From positions 1 to 40,959 of IMG/VR virus record IMGVR_UViG_3300037246_002612: DNA of 40,959 bases. The stretch is one strand, 5' to 3'. The notes beneath the pieces are model-generated. The model was not told the DNA's origin, did no database searches, and saw only the letters and a list, made by a program, of their open reading frames with translations. Positions within the stretch are counted from its first letter, which is position 1, and each line of letters starts with the position of its first letter. Shown in pieces: positions 33,898 to 40,650 of the stretch. The DNA is from a virus. Made by a program: the position numbers and the translations under genes.

Positions 33898-34181
33898 GAT
33901 GTGGCCCTCTGGATGGAGATGATCAGTGCACAGAGCACCACCACCAGCGCGATGGCGGTCCACGCCTGTTGCCAGAAGTGGATGCGATTGACGCGAGCGA
34001 TGGCGCGGGTGAGTGGCGAGACCTGATGAATCCGGTCGCCAGGAGCGACGGGGCCAGGCCACTGGATGTAGCAATCGATGTCGCAGAATTTGCGGACGCC
34101 ACCGACGACAGGGTTGAGCTGGTACACCTGGATAGCGTCGTCCAAAAAAGTGCCGCAGGTCTCACACTCGAACTGGGCCAT
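33894..34181 (-). CDS. Membrane-anchored zinc-finger protein
   Basis: A 95-residue protein. CETC at 6-9 and CDIDC at about 33-37 form a likely zinc site, reminiscent of MYM/TRASH-type knuckles, and residues 74-90 (TAIALVVVLCALIISI) form one transmembrane helix at the C-terminus. GGAGGGAG lies a few bases before ATG 34181. It is first in the leftward operon with erf and divergent from the HTH gene. Function unknown; combining a cytoplasmic zinc domain with a tail anchor is unusual for a phage early gene. Confidence 0.7.
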   Translation of the reverse strand: MAQFECETCGTFLDDAIQVYQLNPVVGGVRKFCDIDCYIQWPGPVAPGDRIHQVSPLTRAIARVNRIHFWQQAWTAIALVVVLCALIISIQRATS

Positions 34182-34248
34182 GCTCCCTCCACAGTTGATG
34201 GCAACGCGGGGTGTAGCAGGCCTGACGTGAGCGTGCTACCTGCCTGGG
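34182..34248. promoter_or_regulatory. Divergent early control region
   Basis: 67 bases between the leftward erf operon and the rightward HTH gene, so both start points should be close. It holds an inverted repeat GTAGCA (34213-34218) / TGCTAC (34234-34239) with a 15-base spacer, and TGACGTGAG at 34223-34231, a motif seen again as TGACGTAAG at 34689-34697 in front of the replication genes. No clear -10/-35 pair seen. Confidence 0.5.
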
Positions 34249-34527
34249 ATGATGCGAATCACGCTGAAGCAAATTGAGGAAGAGCCCAATCCCTTCAGGA
34301 AGCTCAAGCTCACCCTGACCAAGCGCATCGGCAGGGACGTGTCCTGGACGGACGTGTCCAAGCTGTTGGGGATCTCGGCCTCGAGGATGCGGAGGATCGG
34401 GTGCGGAATGGAGCGCCCCTTCAACCCGGCGACGGCCACCCGCTGGGCCACAGCCACCAACGGGCTGCTGTCGGTCGATGAGCAGCTCCTGTGGCGCATG
34501 ACGGCAAAACCCCGCCGGAGGCCATAG
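34249..34527 (+). CDS. Cro/CI-like HTH regulator
   Basis: A 92-residue protein with a helix-turn-helix of the lambda repressor type: WTDVSKLLGISASRMRRIGCG at about 32-52. It follows a charged N-terminal helix and lacks a dimerisation/autocleavage domain, so it is small like Cro. ATG 34249 or ATG 34252 is the start. It is divergent from the erf operon and precedes the replication genes, so it could control both from the inverted repeats nearby. Target not shown. Confidence 0.7.
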   Translation: MMRITLKQIEEEPNPFRKLKLTLTKRIGRDVSWTDVSKLLGISASRMRRIGCGMERPFNPATATRWATATNGLLSVDEQLLWRMTAKPRRRP

Positions 34528-34713
34528 GACAAAAGGGGTTGCACAAAGGGCCGTCACAGCTCATCCTGGACGGCCAGACAGCATGTTCTGGTCTGGGGCC
34601 TGATCTCCCCGGACTGAGCGGGCGCAGCGCGATCGGGTTGGGGTTCTCTTTCCCCCTACGTCCCCGGTCGCGCGGCCCCGCTCGCTTGTGACGTAAGACC
34701 GAAAGAGGAGCAC
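34528..34713. promoter_or_regulatory. Structured 186-base non-coding region before the replication operon
   Basis: No gene is seen. It contains three successive inverted repeats: GGCCGTC 34549-34555 / GACGGCC 34569-34575; CCAGAC 34574-34579 / GTCTGG 34591-34596; and a long composite hairpin at 34616-34683. It also holds TGACGTAAG at 34689-34697, 16 bases before the start codon of the next gene. It may be a leader RNA, an origin element or a regulatory hub. I see no T-run for a simple terminator. Confidence 0.5.
34616..34683. repeat. Long composite inverted repeat (7 bp plus 11 bp)
   Basis: GAGCGGG (34616-34622) pairs with CCCGCTC (34677-34683); inside, GCGCGATCGGG (34627-34637) pairs with CCCGGTCGCGC (34663-34673) with one G-T wobble; further inside GGGG pairs with CCCC. 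About 18-22 base pairs in all, just upstream of the replication-initiator ribosome site. Confidence 0.75.
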
Positions 34714-35412
34714 GTGAAATACCGACGCATCCCGGAATCGGCCCAGGCAGAGTCGCGGAAGTACCCCTGGGTCATCGATTTCTACATCGAAGTCGACCGT
34801 GCTGAATTCCGTGAGGACGTGCGTCCCATCGCCTACTACGCGTCCAAATACTCCTGTGATCGCAAGGTGATACGGAGACTCTTGCGCACTCGAAAAAGGG
34901 AGTTGGATGGTGGGAACATTGGCGGACCAATGCCTCCCCAGTACAGGACCAGCGAGGGACAGCCGCCCCCAGCAGAATCAAGCACTTACGGCGGCAACGG
35001 GACAGGTACGGGACAGGTACGGGACAGCAATGGGACAGCAATGGGACACGTAAGAGAAGAGAACAAGAGCAAGAGCAAGAGCAAGAGCAAGAAGAAGATA
35101 CAGATGCCCGAGAAGTTGGGGGAGACGATGGTCGAGGAGCTGATGCTGAGAATCTCCATCCGCCACTCGGATGAGAAGCGCCGTCATCACCGGGGCCGGC
35201 TGGAGATGGCCATCGAAGCGCTGCGGAACAAGGGCGAGCTGAGCGACAACTGGACGCGCAGGATCTGGGGCTACCTGAACCAGTGCGACATCTCGGAGGC
35301 CAAGCGAGCCGGCAAGCCGCACCCCGGCGCTATCAGCGACCAGCTCAAGGGCTACCACCGGACCCACCCGCCACGTGGAACACCCTCCAGCGCCCAAGGA
35401 GAACTGTCTTGA
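34714..35412 (+). CDS. Replication initiator-like protein
   Basis: A 232-residue protein. GTG 34714 has AAAGAGGAG three bases upstream. The N-terminal ~70 residues are helical (DRAEFREDVRPIAYYASKY and KVIRRLLRTRKREL) and look like a DNA-binding winged-helix domain. A low-complexity linker of Gly/Thr/Asn then KSKSKSKSKKK follows, and a C-terminal helical domain (EELMLRISIRHSDE, then WTRRIWGYLNQCD). Its gene contains five 11-bp repeats, as initiator genes such as lambda O carry their origin. It directly precedes the primase-helicase, which it may load. No firm family match. Confidence 0.6.
   Translation: MKYRRIPESAQAESRKYPWVIDFYIEVDRAEFREDVRPIAYYASKYSCDRKVIRRLLRTRKRELDGGNIGGPMPPQYRTSEGQPPPAESSTYGGNGTGTGQVRDSNGTAMGHVREENKSKSKSKSKKKIQMPEKLGETMVEELMLRISIRHSDEKRRHHRGRLEMAIEALRNKGELSDNWTRRIWGYLNQCDISEAKRAGKPHPGAISDQLKGYHRTHPPRGTPSSAQGELS
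34999..35053. repeat. Five tandem 11-bp iterons within the initiator gene (candidate origin)
   Basis: Five back-to-back 11-bp units start with GGGACA: 34999-35009, 35010-35020, 35021-35031, 35032-35042 and 35043-35053. Units 1-2 are identical and units 3-4 are identical. The period is not a multiple of three, so reading frame changes from unit to unit; the sequence is kept at DNA level. Iterons inside an initiator gene are the mark of lambda-type origins. Confidence 0.65.
35065..35088. repeat. Four tandem AAGAGC hexamers, purine-rich tract
   Basis: AAGAGC occurs four times in a row, followed by AAGAAGAAG, giving an all-purine-biased strand of about 45 bases directly after the iterons. It encodes the KSKSKSKSKKK linker. 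It could be an unwinding element or just a coding low-complexity stretch. Confidence 0.7.
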
Positions 35413-37073
35413 CCGACATGCTGCGCCACCGTGACCCTTCGTCCAGCTGCCCAATTTGCGGAGGTCACGAGTTCTGTCAGAGGGGAACGGGCACGCGCTG
35501 CTTCGGATACACGACAGATAAGACCGTCTTCTGCACTCGCATGGAGAGCAAGACGTACCACGACGGAGCTGCAGTCTGGAGCCACAATCGGAACGGCCAG
35601 TGCGACTGCGGCTACCGTCATTCTGGTGACGGTCTCCCTGGCCCGGTTCATGCCGGAATGCCGGGAATGACTCCCACACCGCCAGAGGATCGTCCCCCAA
35701 GCTCCGCAGGTGCCCCCAGGAGCGACGAAGACGCTGAAGCGGTCTACGTGTACCACTCGGTGGAGAACGCGCCTCTGATACGCGTGCTGCGCTTCTCAGA
35801 CCCTAAGGAATTCCGCCAGCAGCGCTGGAGCAGGGAGCTGGAGGAGTGGATTTGGGGCCTGGGACCGCGCGAGACCCGTCCGGCTGCGGTGCTCTACCAC
35901 CTGGCAGAGGTGCGTTTCGCCGTCGCCCAGCGTCAGCCGATTTGGCTGTGCGAGGGGGAGAAGGACGTGGAGGCTCTGAACCTTCATTTCTCGGAGCGGA
36001 CAGGCGAAGATCCGGTGGAGGGCTTCGCGACCTGCAACGCCGGAGGATCCTCCCAATTCACGTACCACCATGCGGAGCAGCTGCGAGATGCGGTACAGGT
36101 AAACGTGATCCGGGACAAGGACGATGCCGGAGCCGCCTGGAGCCGAAAGATATTCGGTCTGCTCGAGGACGCTGCCGGCACCGGGATGATCGACATCCGC
36201 ATCTGGGAGGTGCCCATGGAGAAGCAGGGCGCAGACTGGTCGGACTGGGCTGCGGAGGGCGGCAGCGTGGACGGCCTCGTGCTGGTGTTCCCGACCCCAG
36301 TCGAGCGTCAGCGCTTCGCAATTCGCGGCGGGGCTTCTGTGCCAAAAGCACTGCACAGGGTCAATCTGAAGGTCTTCAATTCAGTGCCGGCGCTGTCGTG
36401 GCCTTCGGACCTGCCGAAGTTCCCGGAGTGTAGTGGCCTCACGATCCTGTCGGGGCAGACCGGATCAGCGAAGTCGTGGCTGGCCATCGCGATGAGTCTT
36501 CAGTCGGCGATGTTGGGGATCGAGGTGGCCTACGTGTCCGTCGAGCTCGACGTGGCAACGGTCATGAAGCGTGCGCAGGCGTACTTCTCCGGCAACCTGG
36601 GATTGGTGCCGGAGTGTTGGGGCCTCTACGTGCCGATGGCACACGAGCCGTGGGAGAATGTGCTTAACGTGTTGGAAGAGAGATGCACCGGCAACCCGCT
36701 GTTGCTGTTCATCGACAGCATCAACACCTTCGTGGTCAACGAAGAGGCTCCCGGTGAGCATGACACCTTCCAGCTCGGCACGATCTCGGAGCGCATCATG
36801 CAATGCAGGACGATGGTCAACCGGGGCCGTGGTCTCATTGGTGTCGTGCTGGTCAGTGAAGCCAACGCGGCCGGCGGCATGAAGGGCCGGCTGGATTTCC
36901 GCGCGAACATCTCGATCAACATGGAGAAGCGCGAAGACAACCATAGACAGATTGACATCACGATCGTGAAGAACTGGGACGGTTACGCCGGCCAGCTCGG
37001 ACTGCATGAATTGGATACAGAGAACGGTCGCTTCACCTTCATCCCCGAACACGAAGAGGAGTGTGCTCTGTGA
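35409..37073 (+). CDS. Primase-helicase (zinc, TOPRIM and RecA-like domains)
   Basis: A 554-residue protein. It begins with a zinc-binding domain (CPICGGHEFC and later CDCGY), then a TOPRIM primase region (WLCEGEKDVEALN near 180 and IRDKDDAG near 235), then a RecA/DnaB-type ATPase (LSGQTGSAKSWLAIAM near 347 and LLLFIDSINTF near 430). It would unwind the fork and make primers. The start TTG 35409 overlaps the initiator stop as TTGA with AAGGAG seven bases upstream; ATG 35418 is in frame but too far from that site. No phage DNA polymerase is present, so host polymerase is expected. Confidence 0.85.
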   Translation: MTDMLRHRDPSSSCPICGGHEFCQRGTGTRCFGYTTDKTVFCTRMESKTYHDGAAVWSHNRNGQCDCGYRHSGDGLPGPVHAGMPGMTPTPPEDRPPSSAGAPRSDEDAEAVYVYHSVENAPLIRVLRFSDPKEFRQQRWSRELEEWIWGLGPRETRPAAVLYHLAEVRFAVAQRQPIWLCEGEKDVEALNLHFSERTGEDPVEGFATCNAGGSSQFTYHHAEQLRDAVQVNVIRDKDDAGAAWSRKIFGLLEDAAGTGMIDIRIWEVPMEKQGADWSDWAAEGGSVDGLVLVFPTPVERQRFAIRGGASVPKALHRVNLKVFNSVPALSWPSDLPKFPECSGLTILSGQTGSAKSWLAIAMSLQSAMLGIEVAYVSVELDVATVMKRAQAYFSGNLGLVPECWGLYVPMAHEPWENVLNVLEERCTGNPLLLFIDSINTFVVNEEAPGEHDTFQLGTISERIMQCRTMVNRGRGLIGVVLVSEANAAGGMKGRLDFRANISINMEKREDNHRQIDITIVKNWDGYAGQLGLHELDTENGRFTFIPEHEEECAL

Positions 37074-37498
37074 ACGGAGACTATGACATTGACGACTTGC
37101 ATTTTCAGACCTGGCCAGGCAGCTCTTTGCTGAAGCTGGAGAAGAGTCTGCGCGTCTCCAGCGAGCGGCTCGACATCGTGGTGCCTGCCAACTTCGTGTG
37201 CGACGGAGCCTCTGTCCCGGCAGCGGTGTGGCCGATGCTCGACGTGGATTTCATGCAGTTGCTGGCTCCTGGCGTCGCGCACGACTTCATGTACCGGGCC
37301 GGCTCTCGTATCATGCTCGATGATGTTTTCATAGAGCCTACCCGCGTACAGGCTGACGTGATCTTTAGGGGCCTGGTGCGGGAGTGCGGAGGCGGCTGGC
37401 GTGACGCTGCGAAGTGTTACTACGGTGTCAGGGTCGGAGGCTCTAGCAGCTTCCTGAAGAAGGCCTGGGACTGGTGGCCGGGGCTAAGTGATGCCTAG
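37070..37498 (+). CDS. DUF1353-type protein
   Basis: A 142-residue protein. VPANFVCDGASVPAAVWPML and PGVAHDFMYR, followed by QADVIFRGLV and AKCYYGVRVGG, match the DUF1353 family seen in many phages, whose function is unknown. GTG 37070 overlaps the primase-helicase stop as GTGA with GAGGAG upstream. It overlaps the next gene by 8 bases. Confidence 0.75.
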   Translation: MNGDYDIDDLHFQTWPGSSLLKLEKSLRVSSERLDIVVPANFVCDGASVPAAVWPMLDVDFMQLLAPGVAHDFMYRAGSRIMLDDVFIEPTRVQADVIFRGLVRECGGGWRDAAKCYYGVRVGGSSSFLKKAWDWWPGLSDA

Positions 37499-37934
37499 AA
37501 CGCTCCGATCCGTGGCACGAGCTGCAAAAGCAAAAGGTGAACGCAGAGTCCAGACTGGAGAAGTTGCAGCTGGAGGCACTCCAGGCCTGGGCTCTGTCGT
37601 AATCAAACGTCATAAGCGACGTGAGATGAATGGTCTGGAAAAGCGGTACGCCGCGCATCTGGACCTGCTCAAGCTCGGAGGTGAGATCGTGCATTGGGAG
37701 TTCGAGCCGCTGCGCTTCAGGCTGGCGGACGGAGCCTGGTACAAGCCGGACTTCTTCGTGGTCAGAGCCCTCGTGGCCAAAGGCCTCGGGTTCGAGCTCC
37801 ACGAGACGAAGGGCCGGTGGATGGAGGCGGCGCGAGTGCGGATCAAGGTGAGTGCCGATCGCCATCCGTTCTTCAAGTTCCGGGCGGTGCAATGGAACAG
37901 GACAGAAAAGGTCTGGGAGGTGGAGGAGTTTTGA
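37491..37934 (+). CDS. DUF1064-type nuclease-like protein
   Basis: A 147-residue protein. After a basic N-terminus, MNGLEKRYAAHLDLLKLGGE, FEPLRFRLADGAWYKPDFFVV and ELHETKGRWMEAARVRIK form a PD-(D/E)xK-like core, with Asp of KPDFF and Glu/Lys of ETKG as likely catalytic residues. DUF1064 proteins are thought to be resolvase-like or endonuclease-like. Start ATG 37491 or GTG 37488. It lies between DUF1353 and a thermonuclease, in a DNA-metabolism block. Confidence 0.75.
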   Translation: MPRTLRSVARAAKAKGERRVQTGEVAAGGTPGLGSVVIKRHKRREMNGLEKRYAAHLDLLKLGGEIVHWEFEPLRFRLADGAWYKPDFFVVRALVAKGLGFELHETKGRWMEAARVRIKVSADRHPFFKFRAVQWNRTEKVWEVEEF

Positions 37935-38335
37935 TGAAGTTCAAATACACGTACAACGCAAAGGTGATGCGCGTCGTGGACGGAGACACGGTGGACCTGC
38001 TGGTGGACATGGGATTCCACATGCAGGCCAAGCTGCGCTTCCGATTGATGGGATACAACGCGCCGGAGGTGCGGGGGCCGGAGCGTGTGATGGGGCTGGA
38101 GGCCAAGAACAACCTCCAGGAGGTTTTGGCAGTCGGAGAATTCGTCACGGTAAAAACGTACAAAGGGGATGCATTCGGACGTTGGCTTGCAGACTTCGAA
38201 ATCTTGGGCCGGGATCTGGTGGAGATGCTGATCTTCCAGGGCTGGGGCGTACCGTGGAACGGCAAGGGCAAGCGGCCTGGCTTCTCTGATGTACATACCT
38301 ACCCGAACCCCGCCAAGATGGAGTTGCCGGTATGA
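37934..38335 (+). CDS. Staphylococcal-nuclease-like (thermonuclease) protein
   Basis: A 133-residue protein with the SNase core: VVDGDTVDLLVD (Asp18 matches the metal-binding Asp21 of the model), RFRLMGYNAPE (Arg37, Glu45) and AFGRWLADF (Arg83), which correspond to the catalytic Arg35, Glu43 and Arg87. Asn42 replaces the usual Asp40, as in many relatives. There is no signal peptide, so it acts in the cytoplasm, perhaps on host DNA or in phage DNA processing. ATG 37934 overlaps the previous stop, with GGAGGAG upstream. Confidence 0.85.
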   Translation: MKFKYTYNAKVMRVVDGDTVDLLVDMGFHMQAKLRFRLMGYNAPEVRGPERVMGLEAKNNLQEVLAVGEFVTVKTYKGDAFGRWLADFEILGRDLVEMLIFQGWGVPWNGKGKRPGFSDVHTYPNPAKMELPV

Positions 38336-38550
38336 CCGAAAAGGATTTCGTGAAAGTGATGGCAAGTGCCATGCGCGAGAGCGGAGCATTGTCCGTGGTG
38401 ATTGCGGACGAGATAGGTGAGGTAGAAACGATGGAGGACGCCATAGCAATCATGGCTGCGTACCTGCCGGAGCAGTCCCGGATTGCGGAGCTTATGGGTG
38501 GTGCCATCCAGGAGATGTGCCCGACAATGGAAAAGGAGGCCTGGCATTGA
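38332..38550 (+). CDS. Unknown 72-residue acidic helical protein
   Basis: ATG 38332 overlaps the nuclease gene as ATGA. Rich in Ala, Met, Glu and Ile, with helices at 4-17 and 33-65. No motif recognised. It is followed by a TTGA overlap with the Gp157-like gene, so the two are probably translated together. Confidence 0.65.
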   Translation: MTEKDFVKVMASAMRESGALSVVIADEIGEVETMEDAIAIMAAYLPEQSRIAELMGGAIQEMCPTMEKEAWH

Positions 38551-39110
38551 GTCAGTCACTCTACAAGCTCGTGGACGCCCTCGAGGAGGCCCTGCTGTCC
38601 GTCGTGGACCCGGAGACCGGGGAGATCGTCGGAGACGAGCAGGCCGTGGAAGCGGTGGAGATGGACCTGCGCGCCAAGGCGCTCGGAGTCGCGGCGTACT
38701 GCAAAGGGCTGGTGTTCGAAGCGGAGCGCACGGAGGCTGTCGGAGCTGCCATTCGCAAGCAGGCCGACTCGCATGCGGAGCGGGGCAAGAAATTGCGGAG
38801 CCAGGCTACCTATTGGATGGCTTACCTCGACGCCCAGCTCGACCGTGCGGAGATCAAGCCTCTGCCGAAGCAGACGATGGCCAAGCTCGGAGACGAGCGG
38901 GTGGAGATCGTCTACGCGAAGTCGCAGCGCGTCATCGTGGATGCGGAGACGGGGATGATCCCGGACGAGTTCATGCGCGAGAAGACGACTCGGAGCCCGG
39001 ATCTGAAGGCGCTCGGAGACGCCTGCAAGCTGCGCAAGGATCACGCGCTGGTGATCGACGGGGCCAAGGTGGCCCATATTGAGCACCGCCAGGCCCTGAA
39101 GGTGAAATGA
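38547..39110 (+). CDS. Gp157-like phage protein
   Basis: A 187-residue protein. It fits siphovirus Gp157: LYKLVDALEEALLSVVDPETGEI at the start, a long helical middle (RKQADSHAERGKKLRSQATY with YLDAQLDRAEIK), and the beta C-terminal half (KQTMAKLGDERVEIV). Gp157 proteins are found near phage recombination and replication genes and are linked to phage-encoded resistance or DNA metabolism, but function is unsettled. TTG 38547 overlaps the previous stop, with AAGGAGG seven bases upstream; GTG 38517 would lack such spacing. Confidence 0.8.
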   Translation: MSQSLYKLVDALEEALLSVVDPETGEIVGDEQAVEAVEMDLRAKALGVAAYCKGLVFEAERTEAVGAAIRKQADSHAERGKKLRSQATYWMAYLDAQLDRAEIKPLPKQTMAKLGDERVEIVYAKSQRVIVDAETGMIPDEFMREKTTRSPDLKALGDACKLRKDHALVIDGAKVAHIEHRQALKVK

Positions 39111-39430
39111 TGAAGATGAAGGTGGAGGGGTTTGTGCTCGACGTGTCCACGGAGCATGGCTTCGATGGAACCATCGAAGTGAAGATGGGAACGCCATGCC
39201 GTGTGCTCGGAGCGGACTGCGACTTCGGGACGCCGATGTTGTGGGCGTTGGTCACAGTCGGAGGCCAAGTCAGGACGACTCGGATCCTCATGTTGGAAGG
39301 CCAGGAGATAGACTCGGAACTGGCACGGCGTTGTTTGCCGGTGGACACATTCACGCAGGGGATTCGGACCTGGCATGTCTTCTTGGAGCTGCCGGACGTT
39401 CCGCTCGGCGACGCTCCGCAGATTCAGTAA
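39107..39430 (+). CDS. Unknown 107-residue beta-rich protein
   Basis: Start ATG 39107 (ATGA overlap) or ATG 39110. The sequence alternates strands (VEGFVLDVSTEHGFDG, MLWALVTVGGQVRTTRILMLEG, WHVFLELPDVPLG) with two Cys at about 31 and 38. No family recognised. It is the last gene of the early operon and is followed by the shared terminator-type hairpin. Confidence 0.65.
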   Translation: MMKMKVEGFVLDVSTEHGFDGTIEVKMGTPCRVLGADCDFGTPMLWALVTVGGQVRTTRILMLEGQEIDSELARRCLPVDTFTQGIRTWHVFLELPDVPLGDAPQIQ

Positions 39431-39469
39431 AAAAGGGGGCCGGAGAGCAACTGCCCTCCGACCACCCTT
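39429..39469 (-). terminator. Rho-independent terminator of leftward operon
   Basis: On the minus strand a GC-rich hairpin, AAGGG-GG-CGGAG (39433-39445) pairing with CTCCG-CC-CCCTT (39456-39469, one bulge), is followed by TTTTTT (the AAAAAA at 39429-39434 on the plus strand). That is a standard intrinsic terminator for the leftward operon. It overlaps the end of the convergent rightward gene and may also slow transcription from that side. Confidence 0.75.
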
Positions 39470-39585
39470 AGTCTGCGCGCACGCCCTTGCGAGTACTGGA
39501 CCATGCCCAGCGCCCCCTCGCCTGCAGGACGTGCCGTTGTAAAGGATCCCGCAACGGACCCTTGGAGGTGGGGCACTGGAAACCC
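39431..39585. other. Convergent intergenic region
   Basis: About 155 bases between two convergent operons. It holds the terminator above and an inverted repeat CCGTTG (39534-39539) / CAACGG (39552-39557). I see no supported gene in it; open frames here lack ribosome sites. Confidence 0.5.
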
Positions 39586-39813
39586 CTACAAGCACTTCCG
39601 ATCGGGCGGAGCGCCGGCTCGCGCGAAGTCGTAGCACCGCATCGACAGGCACCGGGTGCTGATCATGCAGTCCTTGTCTACCTCGCACGGCTTCATGGTC
39701 GGGCACGGGTCATCCTGTAGCGAGCAGTGTGCCTCCTGCGGTGCGCACATCGACCCGATGCTCAGTATCACGATGACAGCAATTGCCGCCATGATCACAT
39801 GTTCCAGTCTCAT
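39586..39813 (-). CDS. Exported Cys-rich mini-protein
   Basis: A 75-residue protein. Residues 7-21 are a hydrophobic export or anchor segment; the remaining 53 residues hold eight Cys (23, 30, 37, 43, 49, 55, 60, 74), enough for four disulphides, with CEVDKDC resembling a knottin or WAP-type core. ATG 39813 overlaps the previous gene as ATGA. It is the last gene of the leftward operon. Disulphide-rich exported proteins are rare in phages; a periplasmic inhibitor or envelope-acting role is a guess. Confidence 0.7.
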   Translation of the reverse strand: MRLEHVIMAAIAVIVILSIGSMCAPQEAHCSLQDDPCPTMKPCEVDKDCMISTRCLSMRCYDFARAGAPPDRKCL

Positions 39814-40187
39814 CTGAAGTCCCTCCCTTTGCAGGATGGTATCGCGCTCCTGAGTTGTGCGTTCGCTTTCAGGATTGCTGGGTGTTGGGCGAGCTTCTTG
39901 TGCGTCGCCCGGAAGACGCAGACTGCGGGCACGGAGTGCTCAGCCCCTGTCGCGTCACTGAAGACCTCTGCGATCACTCCATGGTCGGGGTTATCGACCA
40001 GGCCCGTGCAGAGCGCCCAAAAGCCGCCCTTGCTGCGCTTGCGCACCCGGACGCGGTCTCCCACGGAGACGACGCGACCGTTGCCGTCCTTGAATGACTT
40101 CGGATGCCGCTTGTCTTCCGACACACGACGCATAGCACCGTAATCTACCGAGACACCACGGCCGAACCCGTCTACTCCATCACCCAT
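39810..40187 (-). CDS. KOW/SH3-like basic protein
   Basis: A 125-residue protein. Strands GRVVSVGDRVRVRKRSKGGFWALCTGLVDN and GVIAEVFSD resemble a small SH3-like or KOW domain, and the C-terminal tail is helical and basic. ATG 40187 overlaps the upstream stop by 8 bases; the frame upstream is only a shadow. Function unknown; nucleic-acid contact is inferred from the fold pattern. Confidence 0.6.
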   Translation of the reverse strand: MGDGVDGFGRGVSVDYGAMRRVSEDKRHPKSFKDGNGRVVSVGDRVRVRKRSKGGFWALCTGLVDNPDHGVIAEVFSDATGAEHSVPAVCVFRATHKKLAQHPAILKANAQLRSAIPSCKGRDFR

Positions 40188-40419
40188 TGCGTTCCTCCCT
40201 TCCGCGCCGCAACGCGTCGATTGCGCGGAGCTTTGTGGTGTCATCCCACGCGTGATAATCGAGGACCATGGCCACGTCGGAGACAAACTCGGCGTCGAGC
40301 TCATCCGAGGTCTGGATCTCCTCGGCCAGTATGGCCTGCTCCTCGAGGAAAGCCGAAGCCTTGTCCATCTCGGCCTGGCTCGGATCCTCGCCCCAGTCGT
40401 CGGAATCGAATCTGCTCAT
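40180..40419 (-). CDS. Acidic 79-residue protein
   Basis: ATG 40419 overlaps the HicA-like gene as ATGA. The first 55 residues are acidic (SRFDSDDWGEDPSQAEMDKA, then EEIQTSDELDAEF) and the end is basic (LRAIDALRRGREERNG). Its place directly after a HicA-like gene makes it a candidate partner or antitoxin, but it has no HicB motif. Unknown family. Confidence 0.6.
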   Translation of the reverse strand: MSRFDSDDWGEDPSQAEMDKASAFLEEQAILAEEIQTSDELDAEFVSDVAMVLDYHAWDDTTKLRAIDALRRGREERNG

Positions 40420-40619
40420 TTCGTTACCGCCAGTTGACGGAGCATTTCCGCCTCTAGATTTTTCAGTGCTCGGCTGCAATCGGATGCAGACGAACCAGCG
40501 ACAACGAAGCGGCCGTTCGGAAGCCGAACTTTGGCATGACCGCTGCGTGCCTGCTTCTCTAGCTTCGCGTGGTACTTCCGCACGAGCTTTCTTAGTTCCT
40601 TTCGGTAGTTCGATGACAT
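40416..40619 (-). CDS. HicA-like small protein
   Basis: A 67-residue basic protein with the layout of HicA mRNA-interferase folds as found in phages: a helix (YRKELRKLVRKYHAKLEKQ), then SGHAKVRLPNGRFVVAGSSASD with the His that is catalytic in HicA, then a helix (SRALKNLEAEMLRQL). Consensus AGGAGG is six bases before ATG 40619. A perfect 9-bp inverted repeat lies 32 bases upstream of the start. The family match is by pattern only; it may be inactive or a plain RNA-binding protein. Confidence 0.55.
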   Translation of the reverse strand: MSSNYRKELRKLVRKYHAKLEKQARSGHAKVRLPNGRFVVAGSSASDCSRALKNLEAEMLRQLAVTK

Positions 40620-40650
40620 TCTTAACCTCCTATGGGTTGAGTGCATCCTA

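Noticed and set aside
39534-39557. CCGTTG/CAACGG inverted repeat as a second terminator
   Set aside because: A 6-bp stem with a 12-base loop and no T-run on either strand; too weak to call.
39487-39720. 77-codon plus-strand frame in the convergent gap
   Set aside because: No ribosome site; most of it is opposite the Cys-rich gene, and composition is that of a shadow.
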